Of a stretch of 30,011 nt of DNA, positions 1 to 5,969 are shown one piece after another. A model generated the notes under the pieces. The model saw only the letters and a program-made list of their open reading frames with translations. It searched no databases and was not told the DNA's origin. The DNA is from a virus: the IMG/VR virus record IMGVR_UViG_3300046009_001247, positions 1 to 30,011 of that record; one strand, written 5' to 3'. The position numbers and the translations under genes were made by a program. The stretch's first letter is position 1. Every line of letters starts with the position of its first letter.

Positions 1-282
1 AACAAACGGTTTCAGCGCCGATTTCAGTTCCACAATACGCTCGTGCCACTCTTTAAGCGTCCGCGCTTGGTTCGCCAGCATCTCCGCAGCATCATTTAAC
101 TCATACACATACCCAAGCGCCCGTTCGCGCGCGTCGTTCCCGCTCACAATGCTGCAAGCGAGTTCCGCTTCAAGTTCCGCAATCCGTCGCGCCTGCGCCT
201 CTAATGCGTCGGCGGCTTCGTAGTGAATGCCTCCGGTTTGTGATAAGCGCAGCCGTGCGATTAGGTGGGTGTAGTCAGTCAT
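1..282 (-). CDS. Partial coiled-coil hypothetical phage protein
   Basis: The reading frame opens at an ATG at 282 and stays open for 94 codons to the left edge, so the C-terminus lies outside the window. It begins MTDYTHLIARLRL and continues with an EAADALEAQARRIAELEAEL stretch, then further heptad-like Leu/Ala/Glu-rich sequence, typical of small phage accessory proteins that look like the N-terminus of Ea22-type proteins. A good Shine-Dalgarno (GGGAGAG) lies just upstream. It sits downstream of the terminator candidate at 296-321, so its expression may depend on read-through or on another promoter. Function is unknown; the Ea22-like resemblance is only from the general 'LIARLR...EAADALEAQ' pattern. 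Confidence 0.75.
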   Translation of the reverse strand, partial: MTDYTHLIARLRLSQTGGIHYEAADALEAQARRIAELEAELACSIVSGNDARERALGYVYELNDAAEMLANQARTLKEWHERIVELKSALKPFV

Positions 283-295
283 TCTTTCTCTCCCA

Positions 296-321
296 GAAAA
301 AGACGGCGGCCTAAGCCGCCG
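296..321 (-). terminator. Rho-independent terminator candidate ending the left early operon
   Basis: Read on the minus strand, a perfect 7-bp stem CGGCGGC / GCCGCCG with a TTAG loop is followed directly by TCTTTTTCT. It starts 12 nt after the stop codon of the 208-aa gene. GC-rich stem plus U-rich tail is the classic intrinsic terminator form. Confidence 0.75.
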
Positions 322-332
322 CCTCTCTATCA

Positions 333-959
333 TCAGCCGCGACGACGACGGCCAGTGTCTGCGGTAGAGCCATCGACCGATTCGGCCGGCGCACCGTCGA
401 GCGAAATCCATTCGATCACGTCAAACACCGGAGTGTAGACGCGACCGTAGGACTTATGCTGATAATATTCCGAGCCGAGTTTCACGACGGCCACCGGCGC
501 GTCCTGATTCTTCTCGACCTGATCGGCAACCTTCATGGCAAGCTGGTGCATAGCGCGCTTACCGCCAACGGACGTAACCGTGTAGCGGGCTTCTGTGCCA
601 GCATCCTCACCATCGAGGCACTTGACGCTCATGCCGACCTGCGGCTCCCATCCACGCTTAGCGCCAGGCGGGGGCACGTCCAGTTCGGGAAGCGGCTCCG
701 TAATGGACACCATCTTCTCGCCAAGAACTTCGCCTTCACCCCAAGCGATGAAACCGTGGACAAACGAGAACGGATTAACCGCCCAGCGTCCATCTTTGTC
801 GATCTCAGTCTGATCCGCGCCGTAAACCCAATGGCCAGTCTTATCCATTTTCAGAATGACCGAACCGACGCCAGCGTCAGTATCGAGTTTACGCAGCGAC
901 TCAGCCAGAGACGCAGCGGTGGGGAGATTGGCGTTGCCGAACTTCACAATATTAGACAT
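333..959 (-). CDS. Conserved phage protein, possible ssDNA-binding protein
   Basis: The product is 208 aa, predicted soluble, beta-rich in the central part, and ends in a basic tail (TGRRRRG). No catalytic motif is visible. It starts 2 nt after the RecB/Cas4-like nuclease gene, with an AAAGGTC Shine-Dalgarno. In phages, nucleases of this DUF2800-like type are commonly paired with a single-strand DNA-binding protein, so an ssDNA-binding or annealing role is an inference from context. A segment near residues 45-75 (GHWVYGADQTEIDKDGRWAV) is the most distinctive part. The gene is followed by an intrinsic terminator, making it the last gene of the promoter-proximal minus-strand early unit. Confidence 0.8.
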   Translation of the reverse strand: MSNIVKFGNANLPTAASLAESLRKLDTDAGVGSVILKMDKTGHWVYGADQTEIDKDGRWAVNPFSFVHGFIAWGEGEVLGEKMVSITEPLPELDVPPPGAKRGWEPQVGMSVKCLDGEDAGTEARYTVTSVGGKRAMHQLAMKVADQVEKNQDAPVAVVKLGSEYYQHKSYGRVYTPVFDVIEWISLDGAPAESVDGSTADTGRRRRG

Positions 960-961
960 GA

Positions 962-2047
962 CTAGACCTTTAGCTTAGAGAAGGCAGAACGGATGTCCTT
1001 GCCTATTGTAAGCACGGCAGGACGGGGATCGCTCTCCGGCGCTATCGTGTTACCTGTTGACATGGAAACGGTAAAACCTTCCGGCATCGCAATATGACGC
1101 TTTTTAAGCGCCTTTTCGATTTGTGCCGGCGATTTTAATTCCATGAACTCCGTGAAACCCAATCCCATTTCATTAAAAGTCGCTTCCGCCGTAACAGGAT
1201 CAGCCCATTGGCGAGTGGCCCGTTTGGGCACGAGTTTCCACCCCGGCACTGGCGCGTTATTTTCCAGCATCGTCTGGGCCAATTCACGGACGCTTTTAGC
1301 CCACTCTTCCGCAAGGATCGCCATCGCCAAAGCATTGCCGACTTTCTCCACATCAATAGCTTTAACCTTAGTCGCAACAGCGCGCTCAAGCTGACCTGTA
1401 AGCAAGGGGCAGACAGGCTTAGCCGAACACCAACGGCAATGATCGCCAGCGGCAAACGGCGCGTCGGGCTTGAAAGATTGCTGCACAGCATCATACAGCG
1501 TGCGCTCGAACGCCTTGATGCGGCCGGGCGTCGTAAGCCAACGCTTTACATACGGCGGCTGCACGATAATCAGTTCGATCTCGTCAATGCCTTCAAACAC
1601 CCAGCGCAATGCTTCCGTCCGCATTCCTGCGGCGGCGTAGAACATGAGCTGTTCATTTTCTTCGGCGTCTACCGCGACGCCATCCCCAAACTTCCAGTCG
1701 AGGACTACCGCACGATTGCGAATACGGCCAGCGAGATCGCAAGAACCGTAAACTCCGGCAAGAAAGTCGTTAAAATGGACTTGCACCTCCGTAACAAACT
1801 CAAGCTCGTTATTAGGGTCGATCTCGTTAAGCGCGTCAAGTGCAAGGATTAACTTCTCATTATCAGGATAATCTTCAACCTTTGCGCCATGCGACAAGAT
1901 CATGTGCATGGCGTCGTGCAGACGCGAGCCTTCTTCCGCGTAGCTGCTTGTCGGTTTAGGGGGCAGTTCCGCCACTAACTTACGAGAGCCAGGGCATTTA
2001 ATAAGACGCTTGGCGGACGAGCCGCCGACGATGTTGCTATGGGCCAC
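962..2047 (-). CDS. RecB/Cas4-like PD-(D/E)XK nuclease with Fe-S cysteines (DUF2800-type)
   Basis: The 361-aa product has the hallmarks of the DUF2800 branch of RecB/Cas4-like nucleases. Visible motifs are an N-terminal CPGS around Cys18, an E-x4-H element (Glu39/His44), Asp104 in GSCDLAG, the catalytic VVLDWKFG with Asp117 and Lys119, and a QLMFYA helix (Gln133, Tyr137). Three further cysteines, 204, 207 and 213 (CRWCSAKPVC), together with Cys18 match the four-cysteine 4Fe-4S pattern of Cas4 and AddB nucleases. The likely role is DNA end resection for phage recombination or replication. The start is GTG at 2047, two bases after the methyltransferase stop, with a GAGGA Shine-Dalgarno overlapping that stop. 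Exact substrate and polarity cannot be read from the sequence. Confidence 0.88.
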   Translation of the reverse strand: MAHSNIVGGSSAKRLIKCPGSRKLVAELPPKPTSSYAEEGSRLHDAMHMILSHGAKVEDYPDNEKLILALDALNEIDPNNELEFVTEVQVHFNDFLAGVYGSCDLAGRIRNRAVVLDWKFGDGVAVDAEENEQLMFYAAAGMRTEALRWVFEGIDEIELIIVQPPYVKRWLTTPGRIKAFERTLYDAVQQSFKPDAPFAAGDHCRWCSAKPVCPLLTGQLERAVATKVKAIDVEKVGNALAMAILAEEWAKSVRELAQTMLENNAPVPGWKLVPKRATRQWADPVTAEATFNEMGLGFTEFMELKSPAQIEKALKKRHIAMPEGFTVSMSTGNTIAPESDPRPAVLTIGKDIRSAFSKLKV

Positions 2048-2049
2048 GA

Positions 2050-2568
2050 TTAGTCCTCAAAGTGATACGAAAGCACGGGCGGCGTTAAGTTAGACCAGTC
2101 CCACATAAACCAAGCGTGATTAAACGACGGCGATGATTTGCTGTCCTCAAACCACTGTATGCGTTTTGTCAACACGATCTTGCGCGTAAACGCTATGTTC
2201 TCCGCAAATAAATGACGGCGTGATTTGGCATGGTCAAAGTCAGTTCGCAATAGCATGGCGACTAGACCGCCGTTTTCGCGGGTCAATTTCAACGCCCGCT
2301 CAATAAATTCAGTAGCTACAGAATACGGCGGATTAGTTATGATGGCGTTAACCCTAAACGGCCGTTCTTGCGTAAAAAAGTCTTCGCCGGCTTGAATGTC
2401 CGTAGAGTGATACGCGCCAAGCGCTTTGGACATTTTTCCAGAACCGCAAGCCGGTTCCCAGATTACAGCTTTCTTAGGAAGATAAGGAATGAGGGCTTCA
2501 GTGACCCATTCCGGCGTTTCATATTGATCAAACGCCACGCGGGCGTAACCGCTATCTCTTTGGCTCAT
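2050..2568 (-). CDS. Small SAM-dependent DNA methyltransferase (NPPY type)
   Basis: The 172-aa product carries motif I as WEPACGSGKMSKAL (residues 37-50) and motif IV as NPPY (79-82), the signature of amino-methyltransferases acting on adenine N6 or cytosine N4. A leading YETPEWVTEAL segment (motif X-like) is also typical of phage methyltransferases. At 172 aa there is little room for a separate target-recognition domain, so specificity may be low or non-standard. No restriction enzyme gene is adjacent, which suggests a solitary protective or regulatory methylase. It is the first gene after the minus-strand promoter candidate, with an AAGGTGA Shine-Dalgarno. The alternative is a methyltransferase acting on a non-DNA substrate; NPPY argues for nucleic acid. 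Confidence 0.85.
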   Translation of the reverse strand: MSQRDSGYARVAFDQYETPEWVTEALIPYLPKKAVIWEPACGSGKMSKALGAYHSTDIQAGEDFFTQERPFRVNAIITNPPYSVATEFIERALKLTRENGGLVAMLLRTDFDHAKSRRHLFAENIAFTRKIVLTKRIQWFEDSKSSPSFNHAWFMWDWSNLTPPVLSYHFED

Positions 2569-2597
2569 TGGATTTCACCTTACCTTTCAGTGATTCA

Positions 2598-2627
2598 ACA
2601 CTAGACTTTTCTTTACGGATATGTCAA
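2598..2627 (-). promoter_or_regulatory. Sigma70-like promoter candidate for the minus-strand early genes
   Basis: On the minus strand a perfect -35 TTGACA (2627-2622) is followed after 18 nt by TAGTGT (2603-2598), which keeps TA...T of the -10 consensus. It lies in the 69-nt gap between two divergent operons and would start a transcript about 20-25 nt ahead of the methyltransferase ATG at 2568. No comparably convincing rightward -35/-10 pair was found in the same gap for the plus-strand operon. Confidence 0.55.
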
Positions 2628-2637
2628 GAGACTTTTT

Positions 2638-2955
2638 ATGCTAGAGAAAGACATCGAAAAATATTTCATGCGCCGCGTCGCTCAGGTCGGCGGTCGAGCC
2701 TATAAGTTCGTATCGCCGTCGAACCGCGGCGTCAGCGACCGCGTGGTCTGTTTACCTGACGGCACGACGCACTTCATAGAACTGAAGCGCCCCGGCGGCA
2801 AACTCAGCGAATTACAGCGACGATTTGCAATCGAGATGATGACGCTCAGTCAGAACTACGATTGTCTCTGGTCTAAAGAAGAAGTTGACAAATGGATCTC
2901 CGACCATACCAGCACGACGCCGCCGATTTCCTTTTCAGTCGTGACCGGGCCATGA
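2638..2955 (+). CDS. VRR-NUC domain nuclease
   Basis: The 105-aa product is a stand-alone VRR-NUC (a PD-(D/E)XK superfamily) nuclease. The core spans residues 3-65: Glu5 in the first helix, GVSDRVV with Asp34, then HFIELKRPGGKLSELQ carrying Glu48, Lys50 and Gln60. Small phage VRR-NUC proteins are generally found beside SNF2-like helicases, as here, and are thought to cut branched or structured DNA in replication or recombination. The start is ATG with a modest AAGAG Shine-Dalgarno. Its last 64 nt overlap the helicase start in a different frame, which suggests coupled translation. Confidence 0.9.
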   Translation: MLEKDIEKYFMRRVAQVGGRAYKFVSPSNRGVSDRVVCLPDGTTHFIELKRPGGKLSELQRRFAIEMMTLSQNYDCLWSKEEVDKWISDHTSTTPPISFSVVTGP

Positions 2956-4178
2956 TCCTCGCGCCAGTCGGCGCGGGCAAGACAGCGATTACATTAACCG
3001 CAATGACCGAAATGATTATTCATGGTCATTGCGACCGCTGGCTTGTGTTAGCGCCGAAGCGCGTTTGCACCGATGTGTGGCCGGTCGAGGGGCGCAAATG
3101 GGCTCCTGAATTTAACATCGCCGTCGCAGTCGGCACGCCCGCGCAACGTAAGAAAGCGTTCAAATCCGACGCCGACATTGTTGTAACCAACTACGACAAC
3201 ATCCCCTCCATCAACCCGACCGGCTTCGGCGGCATTATCTTCGACGAGTTGACGCGGCTGAAAAACCCGTCCGGCAAGCGATTCAAGCATCTTCTTAAAA
3301 TCCTCGACCAGTTCAAGATCCGCTGGGGTTTGACGGGATCGTTCACGTCAAACGGTTTAGAAGACGTGTTCGGCCAGTGCAAAGTCGTCGACCAGACGCT
3401 GCTAGGACGCAGCAAGGGCGCGTTCCTACAGCAATACTTCTATTGCGTGAACCGCGACTTTGGCCAGTGGGAGCCGCTGCCGCAAGCGCTGCCAAAGGTC
3501 ATGGAGGCGATCAAGCCGGCGACTTATGTGCTAGAGCCTGGCGAGTATAAGGACAAGCTGCCGCCGCTCCACGTCGTGCAAATGCGCTGCGATCTCGACG
3601 ACCGCGAGCCGTATGAAAACATGAAGAGGGAATATGTGCATGAAGAGATCACGGCTCCAACAGCGGCTGCTGTCACAAACAAACTTCAGCAGCTTACGTC
3701 CGGCTTCGCTTATGATAGCCAAGGCGTTGCTAAGTGGTTTGGACGCCAAAAGTTTGAATCTCTCCGAGACATCATCGACGAAAACCAACGCGACAACACC
3801 ATCATCGTCTACAATTACAAAGAAGAACTAGCCGAGCTGCAACGCGAGTTCAACGTCGCAACGATTGATGAGCCTGACGCCATAGAGCGCTGGAACGCTG
3901 GCAAAATCGAATTGCTGGCAATCCATCCCAAGAGCGCTGGTCATGGGTTGAACCTTCAGTTCGGCGGTAACAAGATCGTCTTTATCTCGCTACCGTGGTC
4001 GCTGGAGCTGTTCGAACAAACGGTCGGCCGTCTGCATCGCAGCGGACAAACGCGCGATGTGTGGTGCTACATCATCATGTGTAATAAAACTATTGACGAA
4101 AGGATCTTGTCTAGTTTACAAGACAAGAAATCTTTAGCGGAAATCGCCCTTGCAGAACTTAACGTGGAAAACCCTTAA
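2892..4178 (+). CDS. SNF2-like superfamily 2 DNA helicase/translocase
   Basis: The 428-aa product has a Q-motif-like LRPYQHDA at residues 3-10, Walker A APVGAGKT (24-31), a motif II variant FDELTRLKN (Asp118/Glu119, with DELT in place of DEAH/DEAD), motif III-like WGLTGSFTSN, and in the C-terminal RecA fold a motif V/VI pair SAGHGLNLQF...LEQT-type QTVGRLHRSGQ. The HRSGQ ending is typical of the SNF2 and phage DEAD-helicase group. It is compact, with no extra accessory domain. It overlaps VRR-NUC by 64 nt and is followed by a 69-aa gene overlapping its end by 29 nt. The likely role is replication initiation or recombination together with the nuclease. Confidence 0.92.
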   Translation: MDLRPYQHDAADFLFSRDRAMILAPVGAGKTAITLTAMTEMIIHGHCDRWLVLAPKRVCTDVWPVEGRKWAPEFNIAVAVGTPAQRKKAFKSDADIVVTNYDNIPSINPTGFGGIIFDELTRLKNPSGKRFKHLLKILDQFKIRWGLTGSFTSNGLEDVFGQCKVVDQTLLGRSKGAFLQQYFYCVNRDFGQWEPLPQALPKVMEAIKPATYVLEPGEYKDKLPPLHVVQMRCDLDDREPYENMKREYVHEEITAPTAAAVTNKLQQLTSGFAYDSQGVAKWFGRQKFESLRDIIDENQRDNTIIVYNYKEELAELQREFNVATIDEPDAIERWNAGKIELLAIHPKSAGHGLNLQFGGNKIVFISLPWSLELFEQTVGRLHRSGQTRDVWCYIIMCNKTIDERILSSLQDKKSLAEIALAELNVENP

Positions 4179-4359
4179 CGATCAGTTAGCTGATCTTACC
4201 GAGACAGAAGTGAAAGATCTTCTGGAGGAAGAGATGCGTCACGCCCGGCGCTCTACGATCCTAGTGCGACTGCATCAGCGCTTCACAGTGCTGAGAATGT
4301 TGAGAGAAAGGGCGGCCATTATGGAGATCATAAACGATGACACCTCAAGAACTGCTTAA
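4150..4359 (+). CDS. Small hypothetical protein of the early operon
   Basis: The product is 69 aa, alpha-helical and charged, with an acidic first half (LADLTETEVKDLLEEE) and an Arg-rich second half (RHARRSTILVRLHQRFTVLRMLRERA). The start is TTG at 4150, inside the last codons of the helicase; no ATG or GTG is available that keeps the N-terminal helix (the next Met is residue 28). It overlaps the following gene by 23 nt. Position between helicase and DUF6378-type genes, tight overlaps and a protein-like helical pattern support a real gene. Function is unknown; a small helicase partner is possible but speculative. Confidence 0.65.
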   Translation: MQNLTWKTLNDQLADLTETEVKDLLEEEMRHARRSTILVRLHQRFTVLRMLRERAAIMEIINDDTSRTA

Positions 4360-4741
4360 AGACGCCAGCGCCATCATCGACCAGCGCGGTGAAGGTTACG
4401 GCGGCATTGAAAACAATTTCCAGCTCGCGGCGGATCTTGCCAGCTTGCGTCTGGGGCGTGATTTTCACCCTTACGAAATCGCTATCATCCTTGCTTGCGT
4501 TAAGAACGCACGCGCTTTCGCGTCACCCGATCACATGGACAGCCACATTGACGCGGTGAACTATGAACTGTTCGCAGCGACGTTTGCGGCGGATTACACC
4601 GCTACCAAAGCCGGCACAGAATTCATCGACTATCAGAAGAAGGCTGACCGTAAGCCGGCCAAAGCCTTAAAGCCGACACGCGCTGCGGAGCTTGCCGTAG
4701 TCCACGACCATGTTGGCCAACTCGCTGCCCTTGGGGAGTGA
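4337..4741 (+). CDS. DUF6378-type phage protein
   Basis: The 134-aa product has the features of the phage DUF6378 group: an N-terminal ELLKDASAIIDQRGEGYGG, then an NNFQLAADLASLRLG helix, a region of YEIAIILACVKNARAF, and HIDAVNYELFAATFAADYTA. The family's role is not established; the compact all-helical 'RGxxYGxxxxNF' pattern resembles MazG-like or nucleotide-binding all-alpha folds, which is inference only. The C-terminal 40 residues (KKADRKPAKALKPTRA) are basic and low complexity, perhaps a flexible tail. It is the last gene of the rightward operon and runs up to the hairpin at 4790-4814. The ATG is preceded by GGAG at a 10-nt distance. Confidence 0.8.
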   Translation: MTPQELLKDASAIIDQRGEGYGGIENNFQLAADLASLRLGRDFHPYEIAIILACVKNARAFASPDHMDSHIDAVNYELFAATFAADYTATKAGTEFIDYQKKADRKPAKALKPTRAAELAVVHDHVGQLAALGE

Positions 4742-4789
4742 ACGTAATTCCTTGGCGGCTCTGGTTTGGCGTTCCGCTGAGTAATTGAC

Positions 4790-4814
4790 GAGCGGGGGAC
4801 ATGCGCCCCCGCTC
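4790..4814. terminator. Hairpin between convergent operons, candidate bidirectional terminator
   Basis: A perfect 9-bp stem GAGCGGGGG / CCCCCGCTC encloses a 7-nt loop. It lies in the 88-nt gap between the end of the rightward early operon (stop at 4741) and the end of the leftward late operon. No run of T follows on either strand, so termination efficiency is uncertain; position and stability make it the best candidate for insulating the two convergent transcripts. Confidence 0.55.
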
Positions 4815-4829
4815 ACAGACTGACAACCG

Positions 4830-4904
4830 CTAGAACTTGCCAGCGTCAAGATCAGCAGCAGTCTCTTCGACGGTCTTAGGTTTGGCAACTTCGGCCTGCC
4901 TCTT
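4830..4904 (-). other. In-frame open extension after a TGA stop
   Basis: Directly after the TGA (4907-4905) of the short membrane protein gene, the same frame stays open for 24 codons, ending at TAG (4832-4830). The predicted residues read KRQAEVAKPKTVEETAADLDAGKF, a charged, protein-like tail with no rare-looking composition. This could be the original C-terminus cut off by a nonsense change, a read-through extension, or chance. Confidence 0.4.
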
Positions 4905-5081
4905 TCAATCTTGAATCTTAGAACCGCCCGTGACGTTCCAGTCTTTAGCGGCGACAAGACCCAGACCGACAAGCGCCGTCTGTAGATCATCCCAGTTAAC
5001 GGTCTTGGTCTGATACGCGTGCCACAGCACGGTCAGAAGAGCGAGAATGCCGCTGAAGGTCGTGTAGGGGTTGTTGATCAT
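4905..5081 (-). CDS. Short membrane-like protein of the lysis module, possible holin
   Basis: The 58-aa product begins MINNPYTTFSGILALLTVLW; residues about 8-24 are hydrophobic, and a second apolar stretch covers LQTALVGLGLVAAKD (about 35-49) before VTGGSKIQD. Short proteins of this layout, ending AAKD..VTGG, are common next to phage lysis genes and usually left as hypothetical or holin-like. The ATG lies one base after the endolysin TAA, with an AGAAGG Shine-Dalgarno within the endolysin's last codons. The frame is closed by TGA but would otherwise continue to TAG at 4832, giving 82 sense codons plus the TGA codon. It is the last gene of the late operon. A holin role is inferred from position only. 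Confidence 0.7.
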   Translation of the reverse strand: MINNPYTTFSGILALLTVLWHAYQTKTVNWDDLQTALVGLGLVAAKDWNVTGGSKIQD

Positions 5082-5082
5082 T

Positions 5083-5709
5083 TTATTTCCTTCTGCAAAG
5101 TTGCCGAACCAAGTCCTGAATCTGGGGGTTGCTTGTCAGGGAAACGGCAAGCATCTGATCGAAGCGGGCTTGGAGATCATCGTCGGCAGGGGGAGCAACG
5201 GGATCTTGCGCAGCGATAAGGGCGGTGCGATAGGCGTCCGCAATCTGCGCTATCTCTTTGGCGCGATCAGTCCCGTTAATGATCCGCCGCGCGTTGATGT
5301 AGTCGCGCTTATTGTCGTTAATGTAGTCGTCTAGTTTCTTGCCTGTGAACAGCCCCTTGGTCATGCCATCAAACAGCACGAACAGCGACGAGTCCCATTC
5401 CAGCGCCTTGTCCGGCGTCTTGTCCAAACCGTATTTAGCGTAATTGTCTTTCCAGGTTAGCTGGACAAGCCCTCTGCCGTAATAGGGCCAGTAAGGCTTA
5501 GACTTGAGATAAGCCGTCGAGCCGTATTCTTTAATTGGCTGCATCGTGTGCGCCGTTTCCCATTTGACGGTCGCGAGGACATACGCCAACTGGTCGAGAC
5601 TGACGGTCGAATAGTTGATGATCTTTTCCATGCCTTCGACTTGGCCCTGCGACAGCTTGCCGCCGAATAGGCTGTTACGCACATCGTCGAAGAATATCTG
5701 GAAGTTCAT
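5083..5709 (-). CDS. Endolysin, GH19 chitinase-like muramidase
   Basis: The 208-aa product matches the glycoside hydrolase 19 fold used by many phage endolysins. Visible are the catalytic-glutamate region WETAHTMQPIKEYG, with Glu51 and Glu61 as the probable acid/base pair, and the GH19 signature YGRGLVQLTWKDNYAKYG (residues 77-94). It is expected to cleave the peptidoglycan glycan backbone at lysis. No signal peptide or signal-anchor is visible, so release would need a holin. The last 50 residues (after about 155) fall outside the catalytic core and may be a small C-terminal helical region. It overlaps the upstream membrane/coiled-coil gene by 4 nt (ATGA-type). Confidence 0.92.
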   Translation of the reverse strand: MNFQIFFDDVRNSLFGGKLSQGQVEGMEKIINYSTVSLDQLAYVLATVKWETAHTMQPIKEYGSTAYLKSKPYWPYYGRGLVQLTWKDNYAKYGLDKTPDKALEWDSSLFVLFDGMTKGLFTGKKLDDYINDNKRDYINARRIINGTDRAKEIAQIADAYRTALIAAQDPVAPPADDDLQARFDQMLAVSLTSNPQIQDLVRQLCRRK

Positions 5710-5969
5710 CGGTCAGCCTTTGTGCTGAGCATGTCACGAATTTTATCAAGACGTTCAAACACTTGGTTAAGCGTCAGGTTAAACTCTTCGCGCGTTATAT
5801 AGCGCCCGGCAACCAGCACTTCAATCTGTCCGACTTTTTCCGCCAGCTCTTTGTCGGCCTCTTGGAGATCCTTCACAGCCGCCCAGACCGTATTAAGCGT
5901 CCAACCGCCCAGCACGCCAATCACGCCAATGGCTACGTCAAAAAGAACTTGGTATTCGACCATGATCAT
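5706..5969 (-). CDS. Membrane-anchored coiled-coil protein, putative holin or spanin component
   Basis: The 87-aa product has one N-terminal hydrophobic segment (about residues 5-31, including VAIGVIGVLGGWTLNTVW) followed by a heptad-rich charged half (LQEADKELAEKVGQIEVLV and FERLDKIRDML). One membrane segment plus a long coiled coil just upstream of an endolysin fits a class-III-like holin or an inner-membrane spanin; no Rz1-type lipobox partner is visible nested inside it. The ATG at 5969 overlaps the preceding TGA (ATGA). An in-frame ATG at 5963 is an alternative start. The exact lysis role is inferred. Confidence 0.75.
   Translation of the reverse strand: MIMVEYQVLFDVAIGVIGVLGGWTLNTVWAAVKDLQEADKELAEKVGQIEVLVAGRYITREEFNLTLNQVFERLDKIRDMLSTKADR

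Noticed and set aside
2569-2637. Rightward sigma70 promoter for the VRR-NUC/helicase operon
   Set aside because: A TAGACT -10-like hexamer exists but no -35 at proper spacing was seen, so no feature is claimed.
4667-4990. Minus-strand open frame of 107 codons covering the end of the DUF6378-type gene
   Set aside because: It overlaps a well-supported gene and the candidate terminator, and the membrane protein gene in another frame of the same strand explains the DNA better.
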